In this document: one piece after another, positions 43,533-52,286 of the stretch | Numbering within the stretch: the first letter of the stretch is position 1 | Layout: each line of letters begins with the position of its first letter | Source of the DNA: ZAX-1 sp046533095 | Lineage (GTDB): Bacteria; Bacillota; Clostridia; Lachnospirales; Lachnospiraceae | Assembly: GCA_046533095.1 (NCBI GenBank) | Contig: JAJQRA010000019.1 | Location: 1-64,000, forward strand | Length of the DNA: 64,000 nucleotides | Direction: 5' to 3' | The notes under the pieces: model-generated | What the model saw: only the letters and a program-made list of their open reading frames with translations | The model's database searches: none | Told to the model about the DNA's origin: nothing | Program-made: the position numbers and the translations under genes

Positions 43533-44048
43533 CTAATAAAATGTCTCAAGTGGCTTTATCGCCGTATCATTTATTTGGGTGAAAATAGGCGACATAATAA
43601 ATAGTGTGATAAACAATGACAGTCCAACCAAAATTTGATTGGGTGGCGCTGTTTGGGTGCCAATTGCTGTCCGAAGGAAATGCAGGACGATAATAATCCT
43701 CGTAAACGAGGTCATCATAATCAAAATAGATGGCGCCAATGATATAATCGTTAAAAACAGCAGTATCCTAAGGTTGCCTGACAATTCGCCACTGTCATTA
43801 TTGTATGTGATGGATAGCCCATTATTATTATCCGCACGGGCATTTGCGCCTGTATCATTTTCCGGATTATTCGCATCTATATTCAGTTGGGAAATGTCGT
43901 TTGCAGTACTTCCTGTGGGATCTGTAGCTGTTGCATAGACTGGTTGTCCAAAGAGTGGTACAAATAGCAATAGGAGTGCGAATACCCCAAATACAAAGAT
44001 ACTGCGAGTAATCACCCTTGGCTCTTTTCGTTTCTCTAATTTTTTCAT
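43533..44048 (-). CDS. fliP: FliP lacking its C-terminal core (probable null allele)
   Basis: The first 160 or so residues are normal FliP: signal peptide (FVFGVFALLLLFVPLFGQPVYA), a variable periplasmic stretch, LRILLFLTIISLAPSILIM, MTSFTRIIIVLHFLRTAIGTQ, PPNQILVGLSLFITLFIMSP. The protein then ends KPLETFY-stop at residue 171. FliP proteins are normally about 220–280 residues here. The missing 100–120 residues hold the E-P-I-x-x-F-M helix, SELKxAFxIGFxI, and the most conserved M-M-M-x-P-P segment with its membrane helices. No second frame carries them: fliQ starts 14 nt later. TFY/SFY is a common native FliP C-terminus, so an internal deletion joining the two ends is likely. Confidence 0.85.
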   Translation of the reverse strand: MKKLEKRKEPRVITRSIFVFGVFALLLLFVPLFGQPVYATATDPTGSTANDISQLNIDANNPENDTGANARADNNNGLSITYNNDSGELSGNLRILLFLTIISLAPSILIMMTSFTRIIIVLHFLRTAIGTQTAPPNQILVGLSLFITLFIMSPIFTQINDTAIKPLETFY

Positions 44049-44057
44049 ATGCCCTGC

Positions 44058-44441
44058 CTACTTTTTTGGGATTTTTTCTTTCAGTTTCTTTAAGATATCT
44101 TGAAAGGCTTCCGTTCCAGTCCCTGCCCGGAATTCATCTTTAGAAGGCATCCATGTCATCTGTTCTTTCGTGAGTTCCGTCAATATACCAATCGTATCTT
44201 TACATACGGAAATAACCAGATATACTTCTCCAATTTCTATAATCTGGATAAACTTATTATTTGTAACCCGAAAGGTTTCTATCACCCGAATATTTTTGTT
44301 TGTAGCTACTCCTTTTTGATACCGGGCAATCCACTTTGTTGTAAAATAGGTCAACGCCAGTACCAAAAGGAAAATAAAAAGTACCACAATCAGTTGAAAA
44401 AAGCTTTCCAACCCCGATGAGTTTATATTTAATAAGTTCAT
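44058..44441 (-). CDS. fliO: Flagellar export protein FliO/FliZ
   Basis: About 127 residues: one membrane segment (FFQLIVVLFIFLLVLALTYF), TTKWIARYQKG, then a small cytosolic domain (IRVIETFRVTNNKFIQIIEI, GEVYLVISVCKDTIGILTEL) ending in a Lys-rich tail. FliO helps assemble the FliP ring of the export gate. The ATG at 44441 lies 1 nt after the cheY stop. Confidence 0.85.
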   Translation of the reverse strand: MNLLNINSSGLESFFQLIVVLFIFLLVLALTYFTTKWIARYQKGVATNKNIRVIETFRVTNNKFIQIIEIGEVYLVISVCKDTIGILTELTKEQMTWMPSKDEFRAGTGTEAFQDILKKLKEKIPKK

Positions 44442-44442
44442 A

Positions 44443-44805
44443 CTAACCAATTACTTTTTTTACTGCTTCAATAACGCGATCCGCCTGAAACGGTTTTACG
44501 ATAAAATCTTTTGCCCCTGCTTGGATAGCTTCAATTACCATCGCCTGCTGACCCATTGCAGAGCACATAATAATATTGGCTGATGGATCGGCTGCCTTGA
44601 TCTGCTTTAATGCTTGAATTCCATCCATCTCTGGCATTGTGATATCCATCAACACTAAATCCGGTTTTAGCTCGTTGTATTTTTCAACTGCCTTTTGCCC
44701 ATTTTCTGCTTCTCCTGCAACGTTATAACCACATTTGGTTAAAATGTCTTTAATCATCATCCTCATAAATGCTGCATCGTCACTAATTAAGATACTCTTT
44801 GCCAT
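44443..44805 (-). CDS. cheY: Chemotaxis response regulator CheY
   Basis: The 120-residue single-domain receiver has SILISDDAAFMRMMIKDILT, phospho-acceptor Asp54 in LVLMDITMPEMDGIQAL, and the conserved Thr/Ser and Lys positions (MCSAMGQQ; DFIVKPFQ). Phosphorylated CheY binds FliM and FliY at the motor to change rotation. Placed between fliY and fliO as in Bacillus and clostridia. Confidence 0.94.
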   Translation of the reverse strand: MAKSILISDDAAFMRMMIKDILTKCGYNVAGEAENGQKAVEKYNELKPDLVLMDITMPEMDGIQALKQIKAADPSANIIMCSAMGQQAMVIEAIQAGAKDFIVKPFQADRVIEAVKKVIG

Positions 44806-44840
44806 AGGTCGCTCTCCTCAAAATTTATTTTTGTTAGTTA

Positions 44841-46019
44841 TCAGTTATTTATTATATCAGTAATACGTATACCAAAGTTTTCTTCAATTACAACCACTTC
44901 TCCCTTGGCTACATACTTACCGTTTACCAAAACATCAATTGGCTCACCGGCTATTTTGTTTAGTTCAATAATCGTCCCCGGTGTGAAATCTAATATTTCT
45001 TGAATTGATTTTGTCGTCCTTCCAAGCTCTACTGTGACGTCTAGGGGTACATCCATAATTAGCCCGATGTTCTCTTTTTGTGTAAATGGATTAAAATCTC
45101 CATCAAACGCCTGAAACTGGGCGGGCTGTACATTTACCTGCTGTTGCGGGTACATTTGTCCCATCATTTGCTGATTCTGCATCGGCTGTCCCATCATTTG
45201 CTGTCCTCCCATCGTTTGTTGACTTTGCATTGGTTGAGCCATCGGCTGTCCTATCGGTTGTTGACTTTGTACCGGCCTTTCCGGTTGGGAGGGCTGTGCA
45301 GAGGTCACATTATTTGTCTGTGCCTGGTGCATTGCATCTTCCTCCATATTTTTTGCAATGCTTTCATACATTTCCCTTGCAAATGAAAATGGATACAATT
45401 GCATGATTTCGCTGTTTACCAAATCGCCGATTTCCATCTTGAACGATATTTTAACAAATCTTCCTGCTAAAAACTCGTCAATTGCCTTTTCGTCAATGGT
45501 ATCTTGTAAGTCAATTAAATCAGCAACAGGCGGACTAATATCAATCATTTTATCTAACATGCCGGAAAGGGATGTTGCCGCAGAACCCATCATCTGGTTC
45601 ATCGCTTCACTGATGGCACTCAAATGCAGTTCACCAAGTTCACCTTCTATATTCGTTCCATCTCCACCCATCATCAAATCGGTCATTATCTTTACATCAT
45701 GTTCCTTTAATACTAAAAGATTACTTCCATCTAGGCCAACCGTATAGGCAATCCGTATGAATACACACGGCCGTTCATAATTTGCCACAATATCGTCCCA
45801 CACCGCAAATGAAACAACCGGTGTGGATATTTCAACTTTCCGATTAACAAGCGCAAATAATGTGGTAGCCGCTGTTCCCATCGTAATGTTGGCAATTTCT
45901 CCAATGGCATCCATTTCAATACTTGTAAGCTCTTCTTCACTGCCACCATCTAAACCGCCTAAGCCATCCGATCCATTTAATAATGCATCTAATTCTTCTT
46001 GCGATAACACTCCATCCAT
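44841..46019 (-). CDS. fliY: Flagellar switch phosphatase FliY
   Basis: 392 residues. A short N-terminal CheY-binding motif (VLSQEELDALLNG) precedes a CheC-like middle domain with two phosphatase sites (ALNGSDG-linked EIANITMGTAATTLFALV and EAMNQMMGSAATSLSGML). Then comes a Gln/Met/Pro-rich linker (about 230–310) with repeats such as QPMQSQQTMGGQQMMG, and a C-terminal FliN/SpoA domain (DVTVELGRTTKSIQEILDF). It forms part of the C-ring and dephosphorylates CheY-P. Confidence 0.93.
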   Translation of the reverse strand: MDGVLSQEELDALLNGSDGLGGLDGGSEEELTSIEMDAIGEIANITMGTAATTLFALVNRKVEISTPVVSFAVWDDIVANYERPCVFIRIAYTVGLDGSNLLVLKEHDVKIMTDLMMGGDGTNIEGELGELHLSAISEAMNQMMGSAATSLSGMLDKMIDISPPVADLIDLQDTIDEKAIDEFLAGRFVKISFKMEIGDLVNSEIMQLYPFSFAREMYESIAKNMEEDAMHQAQTNNVTSAQPSQPERPVQSQQPIGQPMAQPMQSQQTMGGQQMMGQPMQNQQMMGQMYPQQQVNVQPAQFQAFDGDFNPFTQKENIGLIMDVPLDVTVELGRTTKSIQEILDFTPGTIIELNKIAGEPIDVLVNGKYVAKGEVVVIEENFGIRITDIINN

Positions 46020-46022
46020 TAT

Positions 46023-47003
46023 TTACCGCTCCTCTCTGATTACTGATGTAACTCTTGCTGCATATTCTTTTCCGGATGCACCTGGCAGAGCAGTAAATTT
46101 TCTAATATTTCCTACGTATATATCTAGTTCCTCGTTTACTTTTGTGCCAAGCCGGATAATATCCCCACGCTGCAAATTAACAAAATCATTGACAGAAATT
46201 GAAGTTGTCCCTAACACGGCCTTTACCGGCATAGGTGCCTTTGAAATCAATGTTTCAATTGCTTTTTCATATTCCTTTTCATCACTACTCTTCATGGTAG
46301 AATACCAGAATTTTGTATTCAGCTTATCCATGACACTTTCTAAGGTCATAAATGGCAAACATACGTTCATGAGCCCCTCTACATCTCCTACTTTGATATT
46401 AATCGTAACGATTGCAATCATTTCACTAGGCGATATCACCTGTGCAAACTGGGAATTCGTTTCAATACGTTCCAACCTTGGTTCGAGCTCGACAACATTG
46501 ATCCATGGAGTCCTTAACAGGTCTATACAGACCGTCATAATCCGTTCCACAATCAAAAGCTCTATTTCCGAAAATTCCCGGCTCTTTTCTAATGGAAGCC
46601 CTGCCCCCCCTAGCATCCTGTCAACAATAGCATATCCTAAATTTGCCGCAAGTTCAAGGATAATATTTCCATCTAGTGGTGCAAAATCGACAATGCCTAG
46701 CAGCACTGGATTTGAGAGGGCATTTGCAAACTCCGAATAGGTAACTGCCTCGGAATTCATAATTGATACTTGAATACTTTTTCTAAGATACACCGGCAAG
46801 TTTGTAGATAAAAGCCGTCCATAATGTTCAAATATCATTTCCATTGTTCTTAAATGTTCTTTCGAAAATTTAGCCGGTCTTGCAAAATCATAATTTCTTA
46901 CCGCTTTTTCACCGGTATCTTTTATTTCGTCTGCATCCAGCTCTCCACTACTTAACGCTTGCAGCAGACTATCTATCTCATTTTGCGATAAGACTTCACT
47001 CAT
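46023..47003 (-). CDS. fliM: Flagellar motor switch protein FliM
   Basis: The 326-residue protein starts SEVLSQNEIDSLLQALSSG (CheY-P-binding helix). The middle domain includes RMLGGAGLPLEKSREFSEIE, and the C-terminal SpoA domain contains LGTTSISVNDFVNLQRGDII. It forms the switch ring with FliG and FliY. Starts 3 bp before fliY in the operon; normal length. Confidence 0.94.
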   Translation of the reverse strand: MSEVLSQNEIDSLLQALSSGELDADEIKDTGEKAVRNYDFARPAKFSKEHLRTMEMIFEHYGRLLSTNLPVYLRKSIQVSIMNSEAVTYSEFANALSNPVLLGIVDFAPLDGNIILELAANLGYAIVDRMLGGAGLPLEKSREFSEIELLIVERIMTVCIDLLRTPWINVVELEPRLERIETNSQFAQVISPSEMIAIVTINIKVGDVEGLMNVCLPFMTLESVMDKLNTKFWYSTMKSSDEKEYEKAIETLISKAPMPVKAVLGTTSISVNDFVNLQRGDIIRLGTKVNEELDIYVGNIRKFTALPGASGKEYAARVTSVIREER

Positions 47004-47038
47004 ATAAATTCACCACCTGATTCAGATTCATTGCCTGC

Positions 47039-47560
47039 CTACTGGTACGTTGCCGTTGGGAATGCAACCTTGATAATAAAGTCAGAACTATACAGTTTTT
47101 GAAGGCTTGCAAGAATCTCCGCTTGGGCAGTGGCTGGATCTGCTTTTAATTCTTCCGCCGTATACCGACCTAGGATTGTATTGATTTCACCTTTGATTAA
47201 GCCTTCGCTTGATGCCATCGCCTCTGCTGTTCCATAGGTTTTATAGTCCGGATTATCTTTGTTCATATAGATCGTAATGGTAATGACTGCATAGCTAGAC
47301 TTCCCATCTTCGGCATTTTTAAGATTGACCGTCATTGGATCGGCAATCGCATAGGAATCCATTTTATCCATTGCTACCGGTACCGTTTCGCCACCACCTG
47401 AAACTGCCTCTAAATCTAAATCGATAGCCGCGGCTACTTTTGTGATTAATTCATTGGCATTCTTTGTCTGAGGCATAATTGAAATGGTTAAAATCGCCGT
47501 CAAGATCAAATTTGCAATCACCAACGCCATAATTACAACACTAATGAGATTCTTCTTCAT
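47039..47560 (-). CDS. fliL: Flagellar basal-body-associated protein FliL
   Basis: The 173-residue protein has an N-terminal membrane segment (LISVVIMALVIANLILTAIL) and a periplasmic-side FliL domain (MTVNLKNAEDGKSSYAVITI, then INTILGRYTAEELK). It supports stator function at the motor. Placed between motB and fliM. Confidence 0.9.
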   Translation of the reverse strand: MKKNLISVVIMALVIANLILTAILTISIMPQTKNANELITKVAAAIDLDLEAVSGGGETVPVAMDKMDSYAIADPMTVNLKNAEDGKSSYAVITITIYMNKDNPDYKTYGTAEAMASSEGLIKGEINTILGRYTAEELKADPATAQAEILASLQKLYSSDFIIKVAFPTATYQ

Positions 47561-47580
47561 ACGTTCTCTTCCAGTCCTTT

Positions 47581-48399
47581 CTAATATGCATTATCAATTT
47601 TAACTTCAACACGCCTATTTCTTGCTCTTCCCTCATCTGTGGAATTATCTGCTACAGGAACATTCTCCCCACAGCCTGAAGCCTTTGTTTTTGCCGGGTC
47701 AAGAGTCGTCTTGCCTAATATATACTCTTTGACTGCCATTGCACGATATGCGGAAAGCACATCATTGTTCTCAAATCTTGCACTATGAATCGGGACATTG
47801 TCCGTATGGCCTTCAATATCAATTTGGCGATCAGCATAATTTTGCAGGATCATGCCCAGTTTATCCACAAGTGGCAGGGCATCCTCCCGAATATCAGATT
47901 CCCCAGAGTTAAACAGTAAGGCACCGTTTAAGGTAAGGCGTACAAAGGTTGCATTTGATTCCACTTCAACTTGATCTCCAATTCCCATCTGCTGAATCTT
48001 TTCTTCAATCTCTTCCGCCATTTCCTCTGATTTTTCAAGGCTTTCCTCTTGGTACTTCTCTTTTAGCTCTGTTTCACTATCTGATTGCGTATCTGTATCG
48101 TTCTCAGTCTCGCTGGTGCCTTCAGCATTTGCATCCTTAAAATACGTATCAAGCAGTTCAAGCTGGCTGACTCCTGAGGATATCATCATTCCTTCGCCAA
48201 TTGCAGAGCCACCCGCCGGAAGAATACTAAACGTACTTTGTATGGAGGCTACAACCATTTCAAATTTTTCCTCTTCTACGGTTGACATGGAGAACAGCAA
48301 CACAAAGAAACACAAAAGCAGATTCATCAAATCTCCAAAGGTTGCCATCCAACCCGGACACCCACCACCAGGCGGATCTTCTTTTCTCTGCTTTGCCAT
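47581..48399 (-). CDS. motB: Flagellar motor stator protein MotB
   Basis: The 272-residue protein has one membrane helix with the ion-carrying Asp in ATFGDLMNLLLCFFVLLFSM. An acidic linker (about 95–135) is followed by a C-terminal OmpA-like peptidoglycan-binding domain (LLFNSGESDIREDALPLV, IDIEGHTDNVPIHSARF, GRARNRRVEVKI). Which ion it uses cannot be told with confidence. Its ATG shares a base with the motA stop (TAATG). Confidence 0.93.
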   Translation of the reverse strand: MAKQRKEDPPGGGCPGWMATFGDLMNLLLCFFVLLFSMSTVEEEKFEMVVASIQSTFSILPAGGSAIGEGMMISSGVSQLELLDTYFKDANAEGTSETENDTDTQSDSETELKEKYQEESLEKSEEMAEEIEEKIQQMGIGDQVEVESNATFVRLTLNGALLFNSGESDIREDALPLVDKLGMILQNYADRQIDIEGHTDNVPIHSARFENNDVLSAYRAMAVKEYILGKTTLDPAKTKASGCGENVPVADNSTDEGRARNRRVEVKIDNAY

Positions 48400-49190
48400 T
48401 ATTCTTCACCCCCTCCGCCTTCTGACATGCTCTGGCGCACTTTTGGTGCAAGGAAGGATTTTAGCTTTTCTTCGATAACCCTTGGATTCTCACCCGCCTG
48501 TATCGACAAAAGGCCTTCTACCGTTACTTCCTTCATCATCATTTCACCTTCATTTTTTGACTTTAGCTTTGTTGCCGTCGGGTTGCAAATCCAGTTTGCA
48601 AGCAATGATCCATACAGCGTTGTAATCAAGGCAACCGCCATATTTGGTCCAAGGCTATCCGGATCGGACATATTCTGTAACATGTTAACCAGACCAATCA
48701 GCGTACCAATCATACCCCAGGCAGGACCTAGTTCTCCCCACTTCTCCCAAAAGCCAATAATAGACTTGTGCCTTGATTCTACACAAATTAAATCTGTTTC
48801 AAGGATTCCTCGTACCAGTTCGGGGTCTGTACCATCTACTACAAGCATGATCCCTTTTTTTAGAAATTCATCTTCAATTCCACCAGCAGCTTCCTCCAAG
48901 GCTAAAAGCCCTTCTTTCCTTGCAATGTTGGACAAATTGATGATGTTCGTAATCACTTCCGTTGGATCCGATTTTGATACTTTAAAAATCAAAGCGAAGC
49001 TCTTAAATCCGGCCAAAAAATCACTGACTGAATTTGAAGCCAACATACCCATGACAGAACCACCAATCGTAATGAGCACAGAAGGTGCATCTGCAAAATT
49101 AAGTATTACACTAAAATCATTTCCAAAAAGGACACCAAATAGACATATTCCTAAACCAAGTACACATCCTAACAATGATGCTATATCCAA
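48399..49190 (-). CDS. motA: Flagellar motor stator protein MotA
   Basis: The 263-residue protein has four membrane segments and the family motifs FADAPSVLITIGGSVMGML, EGLLALEEAAGGIEDEFLKK, GPAWGMIGTLIGLVNML and GPNMAVALITTLYGSLLANW. It conducts ions to turn the rotor. The gene follows a gap of about 160 bp after flbD. Confidence 0.94.
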   Translation of the reverse strand: MDIASLLGCVLGLGICLFGVLFGNDFSVILNFADAPSVLITIGGSVMGMLASNSVSDFLAGFKSFALIFKVSKSDPTEVITNIINLSNIARKEGLLALEEAAGGIEDEFLKKGIMLVVDGTDPELVRGILETDLICVESRHKSIIGFWEKWGELGPAWGMIGTLIGLVNMLQNMSDPDSLGPNMAVALITTLYGSLLANWICNPTATKLKSKNEGEMMMKEVTVEGLLSIQAGENPRVIEEKLKSFLAPKVRQSMSEGGGGEE

Positions 49191-49349
49191 AACTTTCCAC
49201 CTACCCTTTTCCTATGTTTACCTTATGCTTTGAACACTTAAGCTATGGCTGGCAGCATCCGAACCTAGGGTGAAAGTACACCTAGCCGCATAAAATAATT
49301 TCTGTCTCCTGTAGCTTCCTGTAGCTATTTGATTCATTTATACTACATA
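49191..49349. other. Gap between flbD and motA with small hairpin
   Basis: A 159-bp intercistronic stretch with no frame. It contains a weak hairpin (CCTAGGGTG…CACCTAG, about 49264–49286) and two near-copies of CTACAGGA(A)GCT, but no terminator signature. Confidence 0.4.
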
Positions 49350-49553
49350 TTAGTTATGTTCTATCTGATTGAATCCCATAAACTCTCGCTTATATAATAT
49401 TACTAAATTTTTTATCTCTTGTCTACTTTCTTTTACAATTATTTTTTTCCCAGTAACAAAAGAAATGACCGTATCCGGTGTTTCCTCCACTGTTTCAATG
49501 ATTTCTGCGTTGATTAATAATTTACTGCCATTCATTCTTGTAACGTCTATCAT
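49350..49553 (-). CDS. flbD: FlbD family protein
   Basis: A 67-residue cytosolic protein: MIDVTRMNGSKLLINAEIIE, then VEETPDTVISFVTGKKIIVK. FlbD/SwrD-type proteins sit between flgE and motA in many Firmicutes; in Bacillus the homologue SwrD raises flagellar torque. The ATG at 49553 follows AGGTGG. A tandem repeat array begins right upstream. Confidence 0.85.
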   Translation of the reverse strand: MIDVTRMNGSKLLINAEIIETVEETPDTVISFVTGKKIIVKESRQEIKNLVILYKREFMGFNQIEHN

Positions 49554-49582
49554 ATGTTCCACCTTTACCGTTCATGCTATCC

Positions 49583-50027
49583 ATAAAAAGGCACATCCTT
49601 TCATGCCATAAATCTGATTATAGGAATCGTATTTTGTTCCTATAATATAGTTTATCAGAAGCTGCAGCGCAGATTCTGATAAAAAGGCACATCTTTTCGT
49701 GCCGTGAATCTGATTATTGAACTACTAATGTTCAATAATATAGTTTATCAGAAGCTGCAGCGCAAATTCTGATAAAAAGGCACATCTTTTCGTGCCGTGA
49801 ATCTGATTATTGAACTACTAATGTTCAATAATATAGTTTATCAGAAGCTGCAGCGCAAGTTCTGATAAAAAGGCACATCTTTTCGTGCCATAAATCTGAT
49901 TATAGGAATCGTATTTTGTTCCTATAATATAGTTATCAGAAGCTGCAGCGCAAATTCTGATAAAAAGGCACATCTTTTCGTGCCATAAATCTAATTATAG
50001 GAATCGTATTTTGTTCCTATAATATAA
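49583..50027. repeat. Tandem array of 93–96-bp three-hairpin repeats
   Basis: Four full units begin at 49651, 49744, 49837 and 49933, preceded by a partial unit from 49583. Each unit has hairpin 1 (TTATCAGAA, 13-nt loop with GCTGCAGC, TTCTGATAA), hairpin 2 (GGCAC…GTGCC) and hairpin 3 followed by AATATAG. Hairpin 3 is TATAGGAA/TTCCTATA in the partial unit and units 3 and 4, but TATTGAAC/GTTCAATA in units 1 and 2. Units are otherwise over 90% alike. There is no reading frame. The array lies within the fla/che cluster between flgE and flbD, and a solo copy occurs at 18,270–18,392. Confidence 0.93.
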
Positions 50028-50141
50028 GGCTGTTACGCAAAACAGTGCAAACCTCCCTCGATAATAGATCATAAAATTTTGCTTTTGTAATTTCATTATC
50101 TACTATAGTACAAAAAGAGAAGAGTTTTGTGGAACAGCCTT
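50026..50141. mobile_element. 116-bp MITE-like element with 18-bp terminal inverted repeats
   Basis: AAGGCTGTTACGCAAAAC at 50026–50043 and GTTTTGTGGAACAGCCTT at 50124–50141 are inverted repeats matching at 16 of 18 positions. They enclose 80 bp without coding capacity. Ends of this type and an overall size near 100 bp suggest a non-autonomous transposon relic. It could also act as a long RNA hairpin in the flgE 3' region. No clear target duplication is seen. Confidence 0.5.
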
Positions 50142-50218
50142 CTACTAAATAATAAAAACCAATTCATTTTTTAATAAATTTGTTTTGCTAATTTAATTTG
50201 TTGCATGATCAGGCTAAA

Positions 50219-51655
50219 TCAACGTTTTAGATTAACTAGTTCTTCTAAAAGTGAATCTGAGGTCGTAATAATTCTTGAGTTTGCCTGAAAGCCTCTTTGT
50301 GTTATAATCATTTCTGTAAATTCGGTAGAAAGGTCAACATTTGACATTTCAATTGTGCCACTTGTCATGCTGCCGCCATCCGAATCGATCGCCTTTCCAA
50401 TTCCATCAAATTCGCCGGAGTTTAATGTTGTCTGGTAGCAGTTCTCACCAAGTTTTTCAAGCCCGGACGCATTGGCGAAAGTTGCTGTTGCAACCTGACC
50501 TAAAAGGATTGTATTTCCATTATCGTAAGCGCCAAAAATCCTACCGTCAAAGTTTATGGATATGTTGGTTAAATCCCCTACTTTTTTCCCTGCTCCTATT
50601 GCATCATTGTCGCCCCTGTCCATCGCTATGGTATTATTTCCTCCATTATCCCATTTCTTGACTGCGGTAAAATCGAGTTCTATATTTTCAAATTTCCCAC
50701 CTACGTCAGCACCAAGGGCAGTTGTAACCGAATCTTTTAAATTAAGCATAATGGATGCCGGTGGCGGCGTCCATCCTGGTACCGCCGGCACCGGTGCCGG
50801 TACTTGATTTCCACCGGCAAGCGATTCAAACACACCGGTAGCCGTATTAAATTTTAATCTAACGTTTGTCCCCGGAGTACTTGCAAAGATACCATCCGGT
50901 ATCGCCGGCGGATCCCCTAAGATCGATTTGCTGTTTTGATCCAATACATCTGTCAATACCAGATCATATTCGCCTACCGGCAAAGCTGTACCGCCGGCAT
51001 CTACTCCCTTTATTGCAAATCTTGCCGTATAGGCATATCCCAATGCATCATAGAAATTCAAATTCAGGACTTGGCCTTCCGTGGTATTGACATTTTTGTT
51101 GTTCTGATCCAAAATACCTGCGACAGTTGCCTTTGTCGTTGCTTCCGGCGGTGAAGTCAGGTTCTTTGCTTCCATAATGCGCAGTGCAGAAACGGTATCT
51201 TTCTTGATATCCCCGGTTAAAGGATCTACCTGCCATCCCATTACATTGTATCCTGTCGATTTCATTGCAAGGTTCCCTACTGCGTCAACATAAAAGGAAC
51301 CTGCTTTTGTAAATAGGTTTTGCCGTCCATTGCTTACAACGAAAAAAGCATCGCCGGTAATCTTTAAATCGAATGGATCGCCGGTTGTCTGTGTAGCTCC
51401 CGGAGAAGTAATATTAACGGAAATGGAGCCACTTGTAACACCAAGTCCAATCTGTTTCGCATTGACACCGCCACGTCCCGTTGCCACACTTGGACCGGAT
51501 GCGCCAGACATCGTCTGATACATAATTTCACTAAAGGTTGTAGATGAAGATTTAAATGCGATTGTATTTACGTTTGCTATATTGTTACCTATTACATCCA
51601 TCTTTGTCTGATGTGTTTTTAATCCTGATACACCAGAAAATAGTGATCTCATCAT
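50219..51655 (-). CDS. flgE: Flagellar hook protein FlgE
   Basis: A 478-residue hook subunit. It starts MMRSLFSGVSGLKTHQTKMD with the rod/hook motif NNIANVNTIAFKSSSTTF, and ends with the matching C-terminal helix (GTIEMSNVDLSTEFTEMIIT, QRGFQANSRIITTSD). The variable middle domain contains a Pro-rich insert (PAPVPAVPGWTPPP). The start at 51655 follows GGAGGG by 10 nt; the longer frame is unnecessary. Full length. Confidence 0.93.
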   Translation of the reverse strand: MMRSLFSGVSGLKTHQTKMDVIGNNIANVNTIAFKSSSTTFSEIMYQTMSGASGPSVATGRGGVNAKQIGLGVTSGSISVNITSPGATQTTGDPFDLKITGDAFFVVSNGRQNLFTKAGSFYVDAVGNLAMKSTGYNVMGWQVDPLTGDIKKDTVSALRIMEAKNLTSPPEATTKATVAGILDQNNKNVNTTEGQVLNLNFYDALGYAYTARFAIKGVDAGGTALPVGEYDLVLTDVLDQNSKSILGDPPAIPDGIFASTPGTNVRLKFNTATGVFESLAGGNQVPAPVPAVPGWTPPPASIMLNLKDSVTTALGADVGGKFENIELDFTAVKKWDNGGNNTIAMDRGDNDAIGAGKKVGDLTNISINFDGRIFGAYDNGNTILLGQVATATFANASGLEKLGENCYQTTLNSGEFDGIGKAIDSDGGSMTSGTIEMSNVDLSTEFTEMIITQRGFQANSRIITTSDSLLEELVNLKR

Positions 51656-51820
51656 AACTAAATTGCCCTCCTTATTGTATGGCCATTGCACAATACTGTA
51701 TCAACATCCCTTATGCCTCTCTTTTATAAAAGAAATAGGACATTGTGCAATAAATCTAATTTAGGGCACTGCGTATTCCCTCTGTCATTCGGAAATTGTC
51801 GCTCCCTGTAAAAGGTCCAG

Positions 51821-52219
51821 CTACATGATAACAGCGCCGTCAATATTTGTATAGATGTTGTTGCCGCCCTCGCCTTGATCCATTGCAGTTACTACCGTTT
51901 TATTTGGTATATTTACAATAAACGCAAGTGAATCTACGATTACAAGGGATTCTTTGATTCCCTTCTCTTCGGCTCTTTTTGTTCCTGTTTCCAGCCGTTC
52001 TTGTTGCTGTACGGATAATTTTATATTTCTGTCTTCCAGCCGCATCGTTGCATGCTTTGAAAACTTCAGCGTTTCGGGTTGGATATTGCCCTGTTTTTGT
52101 TTGAGTATTTCTTCAAACGATGTCTCTTGACCAATTAAGGCGGTATCCTTGCCGCTTTTTTTCAGATACTGGTCTGTAAGCTGCTCAATGGAAGAAAATT
52201 GGTTTACTATTTTATTCAT
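51821..52219 (-). CDS. TIGR02530-type flagellar operon protein
   Basis: The 132-residue protein contains FEEILKQKQGNIQPETLKFS and KHATMRLEDRNIKLS, followed by LVIVDSLAFIVNIPNKTVVT. That is the pattern of the TIGR02530 family always found between flgD and flgE in Firmicutes. It is a small, probably cytosolic protein of unknown role in hook assembly. FlgE starts about 165 bp downstream, past an ATTGCACAAT/ATTGTGCAAT inverted repeat (51684–51751). Confidence 0.82.
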   Translation of the reverse strand: MNKIVNQFSSIEQLTDQYLKKSGKDTALIGQETSFEEILKQKQGNIQPETLKFSKHATMRLEDRNIKLSVQQQERLETGTKRAEEKGIKESLVIVDSLAFIVNIPNKTVVTAMDQGEGGNNIYTNIDGAVIM

Positions 52220-52286
52220 AACATCGTTCTCCTGTGAACTTCAGTTTTCATCTGTTCCCATTCTCATAAACTTCCGTTCTTTCCAA

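Noticed and set aside
43301..43549. Frame overlapping fliQ that could have been the missing end of fliP
   Set aside because: Its translation (GFRYCKRNDIFNGKSIS and so on) has no similarity to the FliP C-terminal half; it is a shifted reading of fliQ.
49583..50027. CRISPR-like appearance of regular repeats
   Set aside because: Units are contiguous with no unique spacers between them, each unit folds into three hairpins, and no cas genes are nearby.
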